Below the pieces are notes generated by a model. The model was not told where the DNA came from and did no database searches. It was given only the letters and a program-made list of their open reading frames with translations. Position numbers and translations under genes: made by a program. A stretch of DNA of 64,000 nt from Barthelona sp. PAP020 (Eukaryota > Metamonada: BaSk clade): positions 16,783 through 80,782 of the forward strand of contig JARQWU010000021.1 of NCBI GenBank assembly GCA_040182905.1, written 5' to 3'. Below are positions 47,534-57,605 of the stretch, one piece after another. Numbering within the stretch: position 1 is the stretch's first letter; each line of letters starts with the position of its first letter.

Positions 47534-49755
47534 TTATGCCATAACAGCTTCAACTAATTGAAGATAAGTATTGGACTTAGGACATAATCTGAGGAAAGCA
47601 CACAAACCACGAGGAGTGGCTTTTCCAACAACATAATCAATAACATCGGGTAAGAAATTGTTGACAATCCAAACACAAGCGGAAGCAAAAGCATTAGCAT
47701 AAACGCAAAGACCAGAAACAGCCTTGGCAATAGCTTTCTCAGCCATATCACTTGTAATAACAGCTTCAATTTGTCCAGCTAACCAAACACAACCATTGCA
47801 ATGGTTGTTCTTTCCATTACTGAGGCATAAAGCGTTGGAGGTTTGACAGAGATGTAACCAACCACAAAGTTTTTGAGGTGATAATTTGTTGATAGCCCAA
47901 TCCATGACTTCATATCCATATTTTTCCATAAAGGCCTTGCAATCAGTTTCCATGCTTCCAGCATATGTGCAAAGCTTACTAACGGCATGGACAATCATTT
48001 CTTCGGTATCATGATCAGATAAGATTTGTTCAAGCTTACCAGCAACAAAAGTACAAACTTTGCACTTATTAATATGCCAGTTTTCAAGAGCTTCACCATA
48101 AACAACTAATTCTTGAGTGGAACAAACATTTTCAAGTGAATTGGTTGTTTCAATTTTCTCAATAAGTTCATTACGATATTCTTGAGGGCATTCAGCTTCG
48201 GCATCAGAGCATGCACTAAAAACGATGGTTCTAGCCGTTGATTGTTCAAGAGAATAGGTAGAAATAGCAGATTGAAGGAGGGCACAATTGGCAGCGGAAG
48301 AATGAGCAGCATTAGATGAACACATGTGGAGATGACCACAGAATTTCTTTGGTTCAATTTTTCCAACAAGCCAATCAATAAGTTCATCACCAAAACGATT
48401 CACAAAATCTTTGCAAGAACCTTCCATTGATTTAGCATAATGACACAATCCAGCAACTTTGTTAACAATTATTGATTCAGTATCCTTGTCAGTAATAACT
48501 TGTTCAACTTTACCAACAACCCAAGAACACACTTTGCATTTGTCAAAGTTAGTTTCAAGAGCAACAGATTGAAGAGCAGTTTGATTTAATTTGCGACGAT
48601 GACAAGAATGTCCATGCATCATTTGACAAGTAAAATTGACATTCAAATCGCGAGCCAAATTGCTTTGAACAATACGACTCATACGATTAACAGCATTCTT
48701 ACAAGATTCATCATCAGAATCACATGATTCCATCATTGTTTCAACATTTTCATCAAAGGACTTATCAGCAGAAAGACTAAGAGAAGACTTTTCCAAAATG
48801 TATTGGCATTGCATACATTCAGAAACTTCTTCACTTCCTTGTAATAAGGCATATCTTTGAAGAGTGTTCTTTTGAGTTTTACCACAGAGGTGTAAATATC
48901 CACAAAGTTTGGCAGGAGGCATTTCGTTGACAAGCCAATCAATCCAATCATCACCGTGAGTTTGAATATAAGCCTTACAATCGCTTTTAAGACTCTTAGG
49001 GGCAAAAGAACAAACTTTAGAAAATTGTTTAACAATCATAGCTTCAGTATCACGATCTGTAATAATTTCTTCAACTTTTCCAGTAATGAATGTACAAACT
49101 TTGCACTTATTAATGTGGAAATTTCCAACTGGACGAACAGCAGGTCTGTTACTATCACAAAAATGAATATAACGACAAAACATGTGAGGTTCAAGCTTTT
49201 GAACAAACCAATTAATTATTTCAGGAGTGAACTTTTCAACAAAAGAATCACAATCAGCCTTAAGGCTTCCAGATAACTTGCAAACCTTTTCAACTTCCTT
49301 GGTGATGATTTCTTCAGTATCTTCATCAGTAATAACTTCTTCAAGCTTTCCAACAACCCAAGCACAAACTTTACAACCCGAAAAACTTACTGGTTCAACA
49401 CTCTCTTCACAAAGAGAAACTAAAGCTTCTCCTGTTGATAATTTTGAAATAATATCAGCACGGTTGTTTTCAATGAAAACATTGCATTGAGATTTGGCAC
49501 GACCAACAATCTCATTACAAACGTAAGGGAGATTACGAGTAATTGTTTCGACACTGGCTTCATCAGGAACAGAATTTTGAATATATCTTGCGATAAAACG
49601 ACATTGTTTTGTTTCTTGAGTTTCTTGAGCTAAAAAAAATTAGATTTTCAGAAATAAAATAAAAAATAGAAAAATTGAATGATTATTCACACAGACATAC
49701 CAATTGAAACACTCAATAAAACGACAAGGCCAAGTAGAACTGAAAAAAAATTCAT
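47534..49755 (-). CDS. Secreted multi-domain saposin-like protein (one intron)
   Basis: Exon 1 (49755-49701) encodes MNFFSVLLGLVVLLSVS, a clear signal peptide. Removing a 71-nt intron joins it in frame to a long exon that is open to 47534, giving 716 residues. The mature protein holds five canonical saposin B modules, each with six Cys in the KCxVC ... C ... C ... LCGxLHxC pattern. Repeated fragments include KCKVCTF, VGKLE and DTE. At least two or three further Cys-containing segments between them are divergent. Saposin-like proteins bind lipids; in amoebae related single-domain proteins (amoebapores) act on membranes, while multi-domain precursors are cut into units. The product is expected in the endolysosomal or secreted compartment. 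Whether the units are separated cannot be seen. Confidence 0.88.
49630..49700 (-). other. Spliceosomal intron in saposin gene
   Basis: A 71-nt intron with GTATGT donor and TTTTTTTAG acceptor, and an ATCTAAT branch-like site just upstream of the acceptor. It joins the signal peptide codons to the first Cys-containing segment in frame. Confidence 0.9.
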
Positions 49756-49920
49756 TGGGAATTTTTGACCAGTGATGACTGTTTTTTCAAATCTTGAAAA
49801 TATCTAAAATATCTTAAAATATCTTTTCATTTATTGAAGAAAAAATCAACTTGTAATTAAAAACTTCTTTTCAATGGGAGAAAAAAATAATTGAAAAAAA
49901 AAATTTGACTTTATAAACAG

Positions 49921-51195
49921 TTAAAATTCGCTAATCAATTTACGAATTTTTGGCAGGGCTTTTAGAAGATTTTTAGGGATAATTTTTGTATCAGTAATAA
50001 AATATTGCTGATCATCACCCAAGAATCTAACTTTTTCTCCAAAATTTAATAATTCGACACATAATCCATCATCTAATAGAACAACGAATACAGTAATATC
50101 AACTTGTAATATCCATCCAATATTATTCATTCTTTTTGCATTTAGAACAAATTTCTCTTGATTAGGAAACAATAAACTTTCATTGATACTCATAGTATTG
50201 GAAGGAATTGATTGTAACATGGGAGAACGTTCATTTATCATGTGAGAAAGTGGAGTATAACTTGGCTGAGAAAAAGCTGGACTCATTGTACCAAGAGCAG
50301 ACATTGTCTCAATTGAACGCAAATTTCTAATGGGAGTGTTATTTTCTTCAACTTTTTCCTGCAAAGATAAAGTGCAATTTCGAACAAAACGATAAACTGA
50401 CCGCAATGGTGATGGTAACTGTGTTCTTTCCCATTCAGCTTCATTGGTTTTGATGTACCAAGTATTATTAGAAAAAAAGAAAAATAAATTAATAACAGCT
50501 TCTTTTCTTTCCCATTTAAAGAATATTTTTGCAGATTGATTGGAAGATAAAAATTTAAGCATTCCAGATTTTGTATTTACATCTAAATCTTGTGATAACT
50601 CCAAAGGGGCAAAAAAAGGAACATCTTCAATGAAGAATTTGTGTTTCAAAAGATATTTTGCAGTAGGTGGATTAATTTTCAACATTTCATTTAAAATATG
50701 GGAAAAATTAGGAAACTTTTGTTGAATATCAATAAGTTCTAATAGATCTTTGCAACTAGTCAGCATTTTTTCTAACAATGTATAACTTGATCTAATTGAA
50801 TCAATATTAAACTCTTGAATCATTTCAATCAAATGATTTGCATTAAATGTTAATTTATGAAAGGAAAACGTTAAAAGTTGACAGATAATGATACCAAAAA
50901 AATTTATGTTATTGCCATTATTATCATGATTGGTTTTACTAACCATCATATCATTATCATATCCTAATTTAAATTGATATTTGGATTCCATGATTATTAC
51001 ATCAGCAATCATACATTCATGGTTGTAATTAATATCATCTAAATGATCAAGTGCCAATAATATGTGTAATAATAACATTCTAAATCTCTTTTCATTGAAT
51101 ATTTCAAATTCATTATCTTTTAAAGCTCTTATCAAATTATAATTTGCTTCATTTGAATCAATTTTAATTAAATTTGGATGTTGTAACGGATTCAT
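49921..51195 (-). CDS. Polo-type pseudokinase with C-terminal polo-box-like domain
   Basis: ATG 51195 begins 424 residues. The first ~200 resemble a kinase C-lobe without its catalytic residues: HPNLIK, then ILLALDHLDDINY where HRD is replaced by NHE, FKLGYDN where DFG should be, and an end with MLKINPPTAKYLLKHKFF like a subdomain XI Arg helix. The glycine loop and ATP-binding Lys are absent. The last ~75 residues match a polo box: NNIGWILQVD, VFVVLLDDG and a KLISEF end, like the cryptic C-terminal polo box of PLK4. This suggests a degenerate PLK4-like or other polo protein with scaffold function. The N-lobe could lie in an undetected upstream exon. No other polo box is clear. Confidence 0.6.
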   Translation of the reverse strand: MNPLQHPNLIKIDSNEANYNLIRALKDNEFEIFNEKRFRMLLLHILLALDHLDDINYNHECMIADVIIMESKYQFKLGYDNDMMVSKTNHDNNGNNINFFGIIICQLLTFSFHKLTFNANHLIEMIQEFNIDSIRSSYTLLEKMLTSCKDLLELIDIQQKFPNFSHILNEMLKINPPTAKYLLKHKFFIEDVPFFAPLELSQDLDVNTKSGMLKFLSSNQSAKIFFKWERKEAVINLFFFFSNNTWYIKTNEAEWERTQLPSPLRSVYRFVRNCTLSLQEKVEENNTPIRNLRSIETMSALGTMSPAFSQPSYTPLSHMINERSPMLQSIPSNTMSINESLLFPNQEKFVLNAKRMNNIGWILQVDITVFVVLLDDGLCVELLNFGEKVRFLGDDQQYFITDTKIIPKNLLKALPKIRKLISEF

Positions 51196-51475
51196 TGAAA
51201 AATTAGCTTAACATTCATATCTAATATAAAAAATGTGATTTGAACTTAATATTTCATTCTTTTTTTATTTTCTTTTGATTTAAAAGTTTACACATAAAAC
51301 TGCTCACATATATGTGAAAATAAAATTGAATTAGAAAGTGGATAAGAGGATATTTTATTAAATAGAAAAATTCAATTTTTTTTTGTATAGGAGCTTGTAT
51401 ATATACACAATATACCAATTGAAATACTATTTTTGATATATTTATTCTTTATATAACACATTTACTTTAAATAAT

Positions 51476-54250
51476 ATGGATGATTTTGATGATGAGTTTG
51501 GTGATGAATTTGGTGATGAATCTGAAAAAGAATTTTCAGATGATTTGAATAAGTCAACCAATAATGAATCAGTAAAGCAAAAATTTGAAGATAACAATAT
51601 GACATTTACAAATGAAAATGATGAAAACAACAGTGGAGTTGATAGTACTTCTTTAAATAATGATGATGATGATGATGAATTTCAAGAAATTGATGATGAT
51701 TTTGATGATGAATTGCAAGAAGAAGATAATGAAATTGAAGATGACAATTTTAAATCTCAAACAAAGATGGCTCATCCTCGATTACAAATTTCTACTACAA
51801 AAGTTACAGGATCATCTGATTTAGATGATGTGAATGAAACAAAAAATCAGAATTCTTTTCAAAAATCAACAAAAAAAGTAAAAAAATCTTCGAAACATAA
51901 AAAAAGAGAAAGAATCACATCTTCGAAAAGAGCATCAATGTATGGGCGTTCAACAGATGGTGAATTGATTGCATTAAGAAAAAAAATGGATATATATCAA
52001 CGAGAAAATCATGCTTTACGAAGAAAGTTGGAAACATGTAGCACAGGGATTGAAAGAATTACAGATCTACAAAATCTTGTTGCTGAAAAGGAAGCTACAA
52101 ATGAACAATTAATGACAGAGAATAAAACACTGCAAAAAGTTATCAAAACTCAAGAAAAAGAATTATTAAAACCAGATACTAAAGATGAAGAGATTGATCG
52201 ACTTGTGAATGAAGTCAATGGATTGAGTGGGAATTTTCGCACAGCTCAAAAGCGTTTAAATGAATTACGTGAAAAGAATCATGATTTGATGGCAAATAAT
52301 GAACAAATTAAAGCAATTAATGGTACATTGAAAAGAATAATGGAAGCTCATGATATCAATGCTGATGATCAATTAAAACAACTGGAGACCATTGATGTTT
52401 TCGCAAAAATTAAAGGATTGGAAACACAATTAGAAGAATTAACAAGAACAATTGATTTTAAAGAGGCGAAAATTAATACTTTGAAAAAAGCGAAAATAAG
52501 TGTCGAAGATCGCTTGAAAGGGGAATTACACATAATGTATGAGAAGATTGCAGAAAAAGAAATTGAAAATACCACTCTGCAAACTCAATTGCAAGAAGCA
52601 TTGAAAGAAGCAAGAAGCAAGCCTGCTATTATTTTTAGGGATAGTCCTTTAACCTCCACTACCAGTGGGAAAAAAGAAGATAAAAAAACTGAAATTGAAA
52701 AAAAGAAGAAAAAAGAACATGCTATCACACTTGATTGTGATGAAGATCCAGAGTCTAGAACTAAAAAAGGAAAAAGTTCAAAAAAGAAAAAAGTTAAGAA
52801 AGAGAGAAAAAGTAGAAAAAATAAAGGAAAAAAAACAAAGAACATTGTTGAAACAACGGAAGAGGAAGAATTTGAAGAGGAAGAAGAAGAAGAAGTAGAA
52901 GAAAACACTTTTATTACGAATGCTTTGGTTCCTGAATTTGATGATAATGTTGTTTTGGTTGAGGAAAAAGAAAATTATGATTTGTCTTCAAAAAAAAAAG
53001 AAAAACCTATCATTGAGTCAATTGATATGCCACAAATGGAGACTGAATCTCTTGGAAAGATGCAAATGGAACAAACTGCAAGAAAAACGGAAAAACAAAC
53101 CAATTTGGAAGTTGAAGCTCCTGAATTAGCTGATGTTGCATATTTTGCTGAAGAAGATAATGATCTAAACGATAATTTAGAAGCAAAACAAAGAGAAAAT
53201 GATATTATTAATGAAGATTTTAATCTGGAAGACAATGATATCAATTCTACAATTATTGATAGCGAAACTCATGAAATTATTGAAAATGAAATCATCAATC
53301 GACCAATTTCTGTTTTAAGTGCAAAAAAAAAGAACAATAATAGCAGTAGAAACAGTAATCGAACTAATAGTAACACTGAAAAAAGGCGGGTTGGAACAGA
53401 TCAAAAAACAAATTCTAATTCAGGGAAAGGTGATAAAGCCTTTGAACACAATAATTATCATGCATCTGAAATTTCTATTACCACAAACAGCAAACAAAAT
53501 AAAAATACATTCAATATCAATAATAGTGATGATGAAAACAATAAGAATGCTGAATATTTTGAAGAAGTTGATGATTTTGAAGATGATATTGATTTCAATG
53601 AGCACACCCAAGATCTATTTGAAGATAAAGACAAAACAAATAGTATTTTTGGTAATGATGAAGATAATCAATGGTCTGAAAATGAGCATGAAACAAAACC
53701 AAATATAAATGGTCCAAAAAGTCCAAAATCAGAAAAAAGCCAAAATGAATTTGATATTGAGATTCAACCTCAATTCGAAAAACAAGACACAGATGATTTA
53801 TTCAAAAACGATGACTTTTTAGCTGGGAATACCATTGGAAAAGAAAGTGAACTCAATGAAAATAAGAACAGTTCCAGTGATCTTTTTGGTTCTTCATATA
53901 ATCAGAAATTATTTGAAAAGAAAAATGATGATCCTTTGAGTGATCTCTTTTCTTCCAATGGTGATAAAAAATCAATGAAAGAAAAGAGCTTCATAAACGA
54001 AAAGAGTAATTCTACACGAAGCTTCAATAATGATTTTGATGAAATTTTTTCGACCAATTCAAATAAAAACAAGGTAAACAATTCCAACATTTTTAACACA
54101 TCAGAAAATGACTTGTTTGGTGAATTTAATAATGATAAAACCAATACAAAAGATAAAACTGGATTTTTGGATGAAATACCAATAAAGAAAAGTAATACTT
54201 TGAACAATAATTTATTTGGTAATGATGGTATAAACGATCTCTTTATGTAA
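51476..54250 (+). CDS. Lebercilin-like coiled-coil protein with acidic, Asn-rich ends
   Basis: ATG 51476 opens 924 residues. An acidic N-terminus (FDDEFGDEFGDE) and a basic stretch (KKVKKSSKHKKRER, about 133-146) precede a coiled coil at about 165-385 with GIERITDLQNLVAEKE, TLQKVIKTQEKEL and LKRIMEAHDINADD. Those segments match the lebercilin (LCA5) domain, a ciliary protein tied to intraflagellar transport in animals. A Lys-rich region, then an acidic Asp/Glu/Asn/Ser low-complexity C-terminus, follows with several DLFGSS/DLFGEF-type motifs that resemble adaptor-binding tails. The gene is divergent from the pseudokinase with a 280-bp spacer, and would fit a cilium role for that gene too (inference). 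Confidence 0.6.
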   Translation: MDDFDDEFGDEFGDESEKEFSDDLNKSTNNESVKQKFEDNNMTFTNENDENNSGVDSTSLNNDDDDDEFQEIDDDFDDELQEEDNEIEDDNFKSQTKMAHPRLQISTTKVTGSSDLDDVNETKNQNSFQKSTKKVKKSSKHKKRERITSSKRASMYGRSTDGELIALRKKMDIYQRENHALRRKLETCSTGIERITDLQNLVAEKEATNEQLMTENKTLQKVIKTQEKELLKPDTKDEEIDRLVNEVNGLSGNFRTAQKRLNELREKNHDLMANNEQIKAINGTLKRIMEAHDINADDQLKQLETIDVFAKIKGLETQLEELTRTIDFKEAKINTLKKAKISVEDRLKGELHIMYEKIAEKEIENTTLQTQLQEALKEARSKPAIIFRDSPLTSTTSGKKEDKKTEIEKKKKKEHAITLDCDEDPESRTKKGKSSKKKKVKKERKSRKNKGKKTKNIVETTEEEEFEEEEEEEVEENTFITNALVPEFDDNVVLVEEKENYDLSSKKKEKPIIESIDMPQMETESLGKMQMEQTARKTEKQTNLEVEAPELADVAYFAEEDNDLNDNLEAKQRENDIINEDFNLEDNDINSTIIDSETHEIIENEIINRPISVLSAKKKNNNSSRNSNRTNSNTEKRRVGTDQKTNSNSGKGDKAFEHNNYHASEISITTNSKQNKNTFNINNSDDENNKNAEYFEEVDDFEDDIDFNEHTQDLFEDKDKTNSIFGNDEDNQWSENEHETKPNINGPKSPKSEKSQNEFDIEIQPQFEKQDTDDLFKNDDFLAGNTIGKESELNENKNSSSDLFGSSYNQKLFEKKNDDPLSDLFSSNGDKKSMKEKSFINEKSNSTRSFNNDFDEIFSTNSNKNKVNNSNIFNTSENDLFGEFNNDKTNTKDKTGFLDEIPIKKSNTLNNNLFGNDGINDLFM

Positions 54251-54321
54251 ACTTGTAAAACTATATTGTTTTTTTATTTTTGATTTGTTAACAAAAAAAT
54301 GTCAAATTTTACACACTATTG

Positions 54322-54750
54322 TTACTTCTTGTATTGGTCGAAATAGCCAAGAATACCATCACAAGCTTCATGAAGAGGAGTAGCATTTAATCCAGGAGGT
54401 GCATTTTCCTTAGGAGCTTCATAAACAACACAAGTAATCTTACCATCTCTAACTCCATAAAGACCTTCACCACCCTTACGACAATAGAATCTGGGTCTTT
54501 CATCTTCATCATCCATTCCATCAGGATCAGCCATAACAATCATGAACTTACCACCAGCTAAATTGATGTAAGAACCAACATTACTCCTGTCTGAAGCAGT
54601 AACAATCTTTTTACCAGCATTGTCATCAGCAGGATTGAGGTAAGCAGAAGTGGTGCACCACATAGTACCATTTTCATCGAAAATAGAAATTCCTTGAACC
54701 TTAGGGAAATATTGATGAAGTTGAGCAATATAAGTATTCCAATCAGACAT
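54322..54750 (-). CDS. PFN: Profilin
   Basis: A 142-residue protein, ATG 54750. The N-terminal MSDWNTYIAQL and C-terminal CDGILGYFDQYKK helices, which form the polyproline-binding face, and a central GGKFMIV strand are typical of profilin. It is slightly longer than Acanthamoeba or yeast profilin (125) because of an acidic insertion (PDGMDDEDERPR). Profilin binds actin monomers and helps formin-driven filament growth at the cell cortex. Convergent with the lebercilin-like gene, with a 71-bp gap. Confidence 0.92.
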   Translation of the reverse strand: MSDWNTYIAQLHQYFPKVQGISIFDENGTMWCTTSAYLNPADDNAGKKIVTASDRSNVGSYINLAGGKFMIVMADPDGMDDEDERPRFYCRKGGEGLYGVRDGKITCVVYEAPKENAPPGLNATPLHEACDGILGYFDQYKK

Positions 54751-55035
54751 TACTGCGAAAAATTAGTATATAATTTCAATAAAAACGTATGAAATAACGA
54801 AAAAACACAAAACATACTGATTAATACAAGAGAGATAAAAGAAAAATACAAATAAAAAAGACAAAGAATTTTTTTTTTTTTTTTGATGATGATTGAATCT
54901 CATTTTTGAATTTTTTTTTTTTTTTTTTGTAGTTTTTATTTTTCTCTTTTTACTGTTTAATTTTTGATGTAAAAAAGAAATACCAAACAAATTTATAAAA
55001 GAAACTTCAAAAAAAATCAAAATTTCAACAACACT
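54751..55035. other. Profilin promoter region with long homopolymers
   Basis: 285 bp containing two long T tracts (near 54869-54884 and 54909-54929) on the plus strand. No coding frame beyond low-complexity Lys/Phe chance ORFs. Confidence 0.5.
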
Positions 55036-57258
55036 TTATTTTTCCTTTGATTCATCACCATTAGAAGATGTTTTCCTCCTTATTAAATTAAAAATATTGA
55101 ATAATATTTCATTAATACTGGGAAAATCAACATCTATCTGATAATATTTATTAAAAAAATAGAAACCAACCAAAAGAATCATTGTTATAAAGAAAGGCAA
55201 GGGATGAAAGAAAAATTTATGATACCTTAACATCAAAATTAAAACAACAAATACATAATATTTCAAAGAATCATCAAATATTGATAAAGAATTTTGTTGC
55301 ATCTTTAATCTATCAACAACTAAATTTAAATCATTTTGTTTTGATGAGATGAAAGTAGATTTTAAATTTTCAATTTTGCCTGCTTCAAGAAGATTCAAAA
55401 AAACATGACAATTTTCTTTTTTTATGCTTACGAAAGGAAGGCTTTCATAATCCACAGATATGTTCTCAAAATCGAACCTAAATTGATAATTGAAAGTGTC
55501 ATTTAAAAAGGAAAAACTTAATTCAATCGCATCATCAAAAGCTTCATAAACAATATCAATATTATTCAAATTTAATGGTGGATCTGATAAAATCCAATCG
55601 TTTCTGAAAAGATTCCAATTTTTTTCAAACTTTTGAGACATCAATGAAAATATTCTATCGTTAACAACATTTTCTTTCAAATATTTGATGAATAATTCAA
55701 TCAATCTATTAATAAGTTGGTTTTTAGTTGAAATTAATGAAATATATGGTAACACAGAGGATTGAATGAAATTTTCAAAAACATCAAAATAATCATCCAT
55801 TGTCTTATCAAAATTTACATTTGATTCCAAAATTTGATACAAAATTTGAATTGAATGAACTTCAACGCAATCTTCAAATTTTTCAAGAATACTTTTTTTG
55901 AAGTTAGAAAATAAATCATCAATTGCTAAGCAAAAATTCTTCACTGTTAAATCATACTCTTTGATAAATAAAGAACCATCAATCAATTGTTCATTCAATT
56001 TGTCTTCCAAAAGTTTGAAGAAATCTTCATCAATATTGCTTTCAATATATTTTTTCAAATCAATATCAAAAGGACTATCAACAAATCTTAATTGATTTTC
56101 AAAATCTTTTTGACAATTAAATATTTCAGTTGAAAAGTTTGCAAAATGTTCTTTGAATATTTTCTCGCAAAATTCTTGGAAAACACTCAAACAACTCACA
56201 TCAATGTATTCTTTCAATTTATCATGATATTCAATAACAGCATCTTTATCATAACCATCCATCAATTCATCAAACTCTTCTAAAACTTTCATACATTCTT
56301 CAAAAATAACCTTTGGCTCAAAATGTAATTCAGACCCAGAAATAATGGCTGTTATTTGAACTTTCTTTTTTTGCATATTTTCATCTGCTTTAACCCTTGC
56401 TAATAAATTTTTTAATCGTGGCAGATTAAAGTCTTCATTATTCATAATCTTCTCCCAAGTTTCTTCAAAATACATTTGAGTATCTCTAAATGGGACATTG
56501 TTTAATTTCCTTGTCATTTGACAGTTATTCACAATATCATTCAACAACACCTTTATATTATCACATTCATCAACAAATTCTTCTCTAAAAAAAGAATAAT
56601 GAGGTAAAAGCAAAATCCGTAAATCAAACATATCCTTTAAATTTATATGTTTCCATTCATCAAATTTTTCCACAATATTTTTCCACAAATCTTGAAAAAT
56701 TTCTTCTATTTGTAATTTTGTTGCTTTCTTCGATTGTTCAATATCAGTAGTTGTCGAAAAATCTCGAATTAGTACTAATAATGTTGTTTTTTGAAGATCA
56801 GTTTTACTTGCAGCAAAATACTTAAGATTTGCCTCAAATACACTTTCAAGAAGAGGAATATTACTTGCATCTCGCCTTCCAATGTCAGAATACCATATAT
56901 TTACAAATAAAATATCACTAAGAACAAAACTCATCAAACCAAACTTCTTTTCAAAACTCTCATCTGCATTTCGCTGAATAGAATCAGAACCTTCACAATC
57001 TAAAATCAATTTGCCTTCTGAAGATGATTGAACCCAAATACCCAAAGTTGTTTGAGTACCGATTGCCTCTGGCTCTCTAATCGCAAAATCAGTATCAAAT
57101 AAACAATTCAATATTGTGGATTTTCCACTGCTTTGAGGTCCAATAACTGATATTATTTTTATATCTTGTTCATAAACTCTATAATTCAAAAAATCTTGTA
57201 AATGATCGCAAAATTTTGCTTCTTCATTAATCATTTGAAATGATTTTCCATATGTCAT
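55036..57258 (-). CDS. SEY1: SEY1/RHD3-type ER membrane-fusion GTPase
   Basis: A 740-residue protein from ATG 57258. The GTPase domain has G1 GPQSSGKST (40-48), a G2 threonine in GTQTTLGIW (67-75), G3 DCEG (87-90) and an IRDF G4-like segment. A long helical bundle follows, and two closely spaced hydrophobic segments (about 665-705) near the end form the ER hairpin, then a short basic tail. This is the layout of Sey1/RHD3, which tethers and fuses ER tubules to make three-way junctions, the fungal/plant/protist counterpart of atlastin. All motifs look functional. Confidence 0.92.
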   Translation of the reverse strand: MTYGKSFQMINEEAKFCDHLQDFLNYRVYEQDIKIISVIGPQSSGKSTILNCLFDTDFAIREPEAIGTQTTLGIWVQSSSEGKLILDCEGSDSIQRNADESFEKKFGLMSFVLSDILFVNIWYSDIGRRDASNIPLLESVFEANLKYFAASKTDLQKTTLLVLIRDFSTTTDIEQSKKATKLQIEEIFQDLWKNIVEKFDEWKHINLKDMFDLRILLLPHYSFFREEFVDECDNIKVLLNDIVNNCQMTRKLNNVPFRDTQMYFEETWEKIMNNEDFNLPRLKNLLARVKADENMQKKKVQITAIISGSELHFEPKVIFEECMKVLEEFDELMDGYDKDAVIEYHDKLKEYIDVSCLSVFQEFCEKIFKEHFANFSTEIFNCQKDFENQLRFVDSPFDIDLKKYIESNIDEDFFKLLEDKLNEQLIDGSLFIKEYDLTVKNFCLAIDDLFSNFKKSILEKFEDCVEVHSIQILYQILESNVNFDKTMDDYFDVFENFIQSSVLPYISLISTKNQLINRLIELFIKYLKENVVNDRIFSLMSQKFEKNWNLFRNDWILSDPPLNLNNIDIVYEAFDDAIELSFSFLNDTFNYQFRFDFENISVDYESLPFVSIKKENCHVFLNLLEAGKIENLKSTFISSKQNDLNLVVDRLKMQQNSLSIFDDSLKYYVFVVLILMLRYHKFFFHPLPFFITMILLVGFYFFNKYYQIDVDFPSINEILFNIFNLIRRKTSSNGDESKEK

Positions 57259-57605
57259 TTTTAATTATTACCACAAAATATACAATTCAAAAAAAAAATT
57301 CTTGATATTTTTTCTTGTTTTGAATATAACCATTTGAAAAATAGCTAATAAAAACCAAGTTTTCGAAGTTATTGTTTTACAAGTTTTTAAAGGAAAACTT
57401 GAATTGAATTACAATTAGTCTTTTACAAACCCAAAATTGACTAATTTTGGAAAATTTGTGGTGTTTATCAACTCTTCAAAAAGAATTTTTTTTAAAATAA
57501 ATGAAAATGACAAACTAATTTACGAAAAGGAAAAAAAAATGAATTTCTGAGGATAACAATGCCGTAAAGTAATACTACTTCCTTCAAAGAAACTCATTTA
57601 AAATT
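57259..57605. other. Spacer between SEY1 start and NOL6 stop
   Basis: About 350 bp, both neighbours on the minus strand. It holds the SEY1 promoter and the NOL6 3' end. No gene seen. Confidence 0.5.

Noticed and set aside
54763-55020. Minus-strand ORF upstream of profilin
   Set aside because: Made of homopolymer-derived Lys, Phe and Asn runs; no coding signal.
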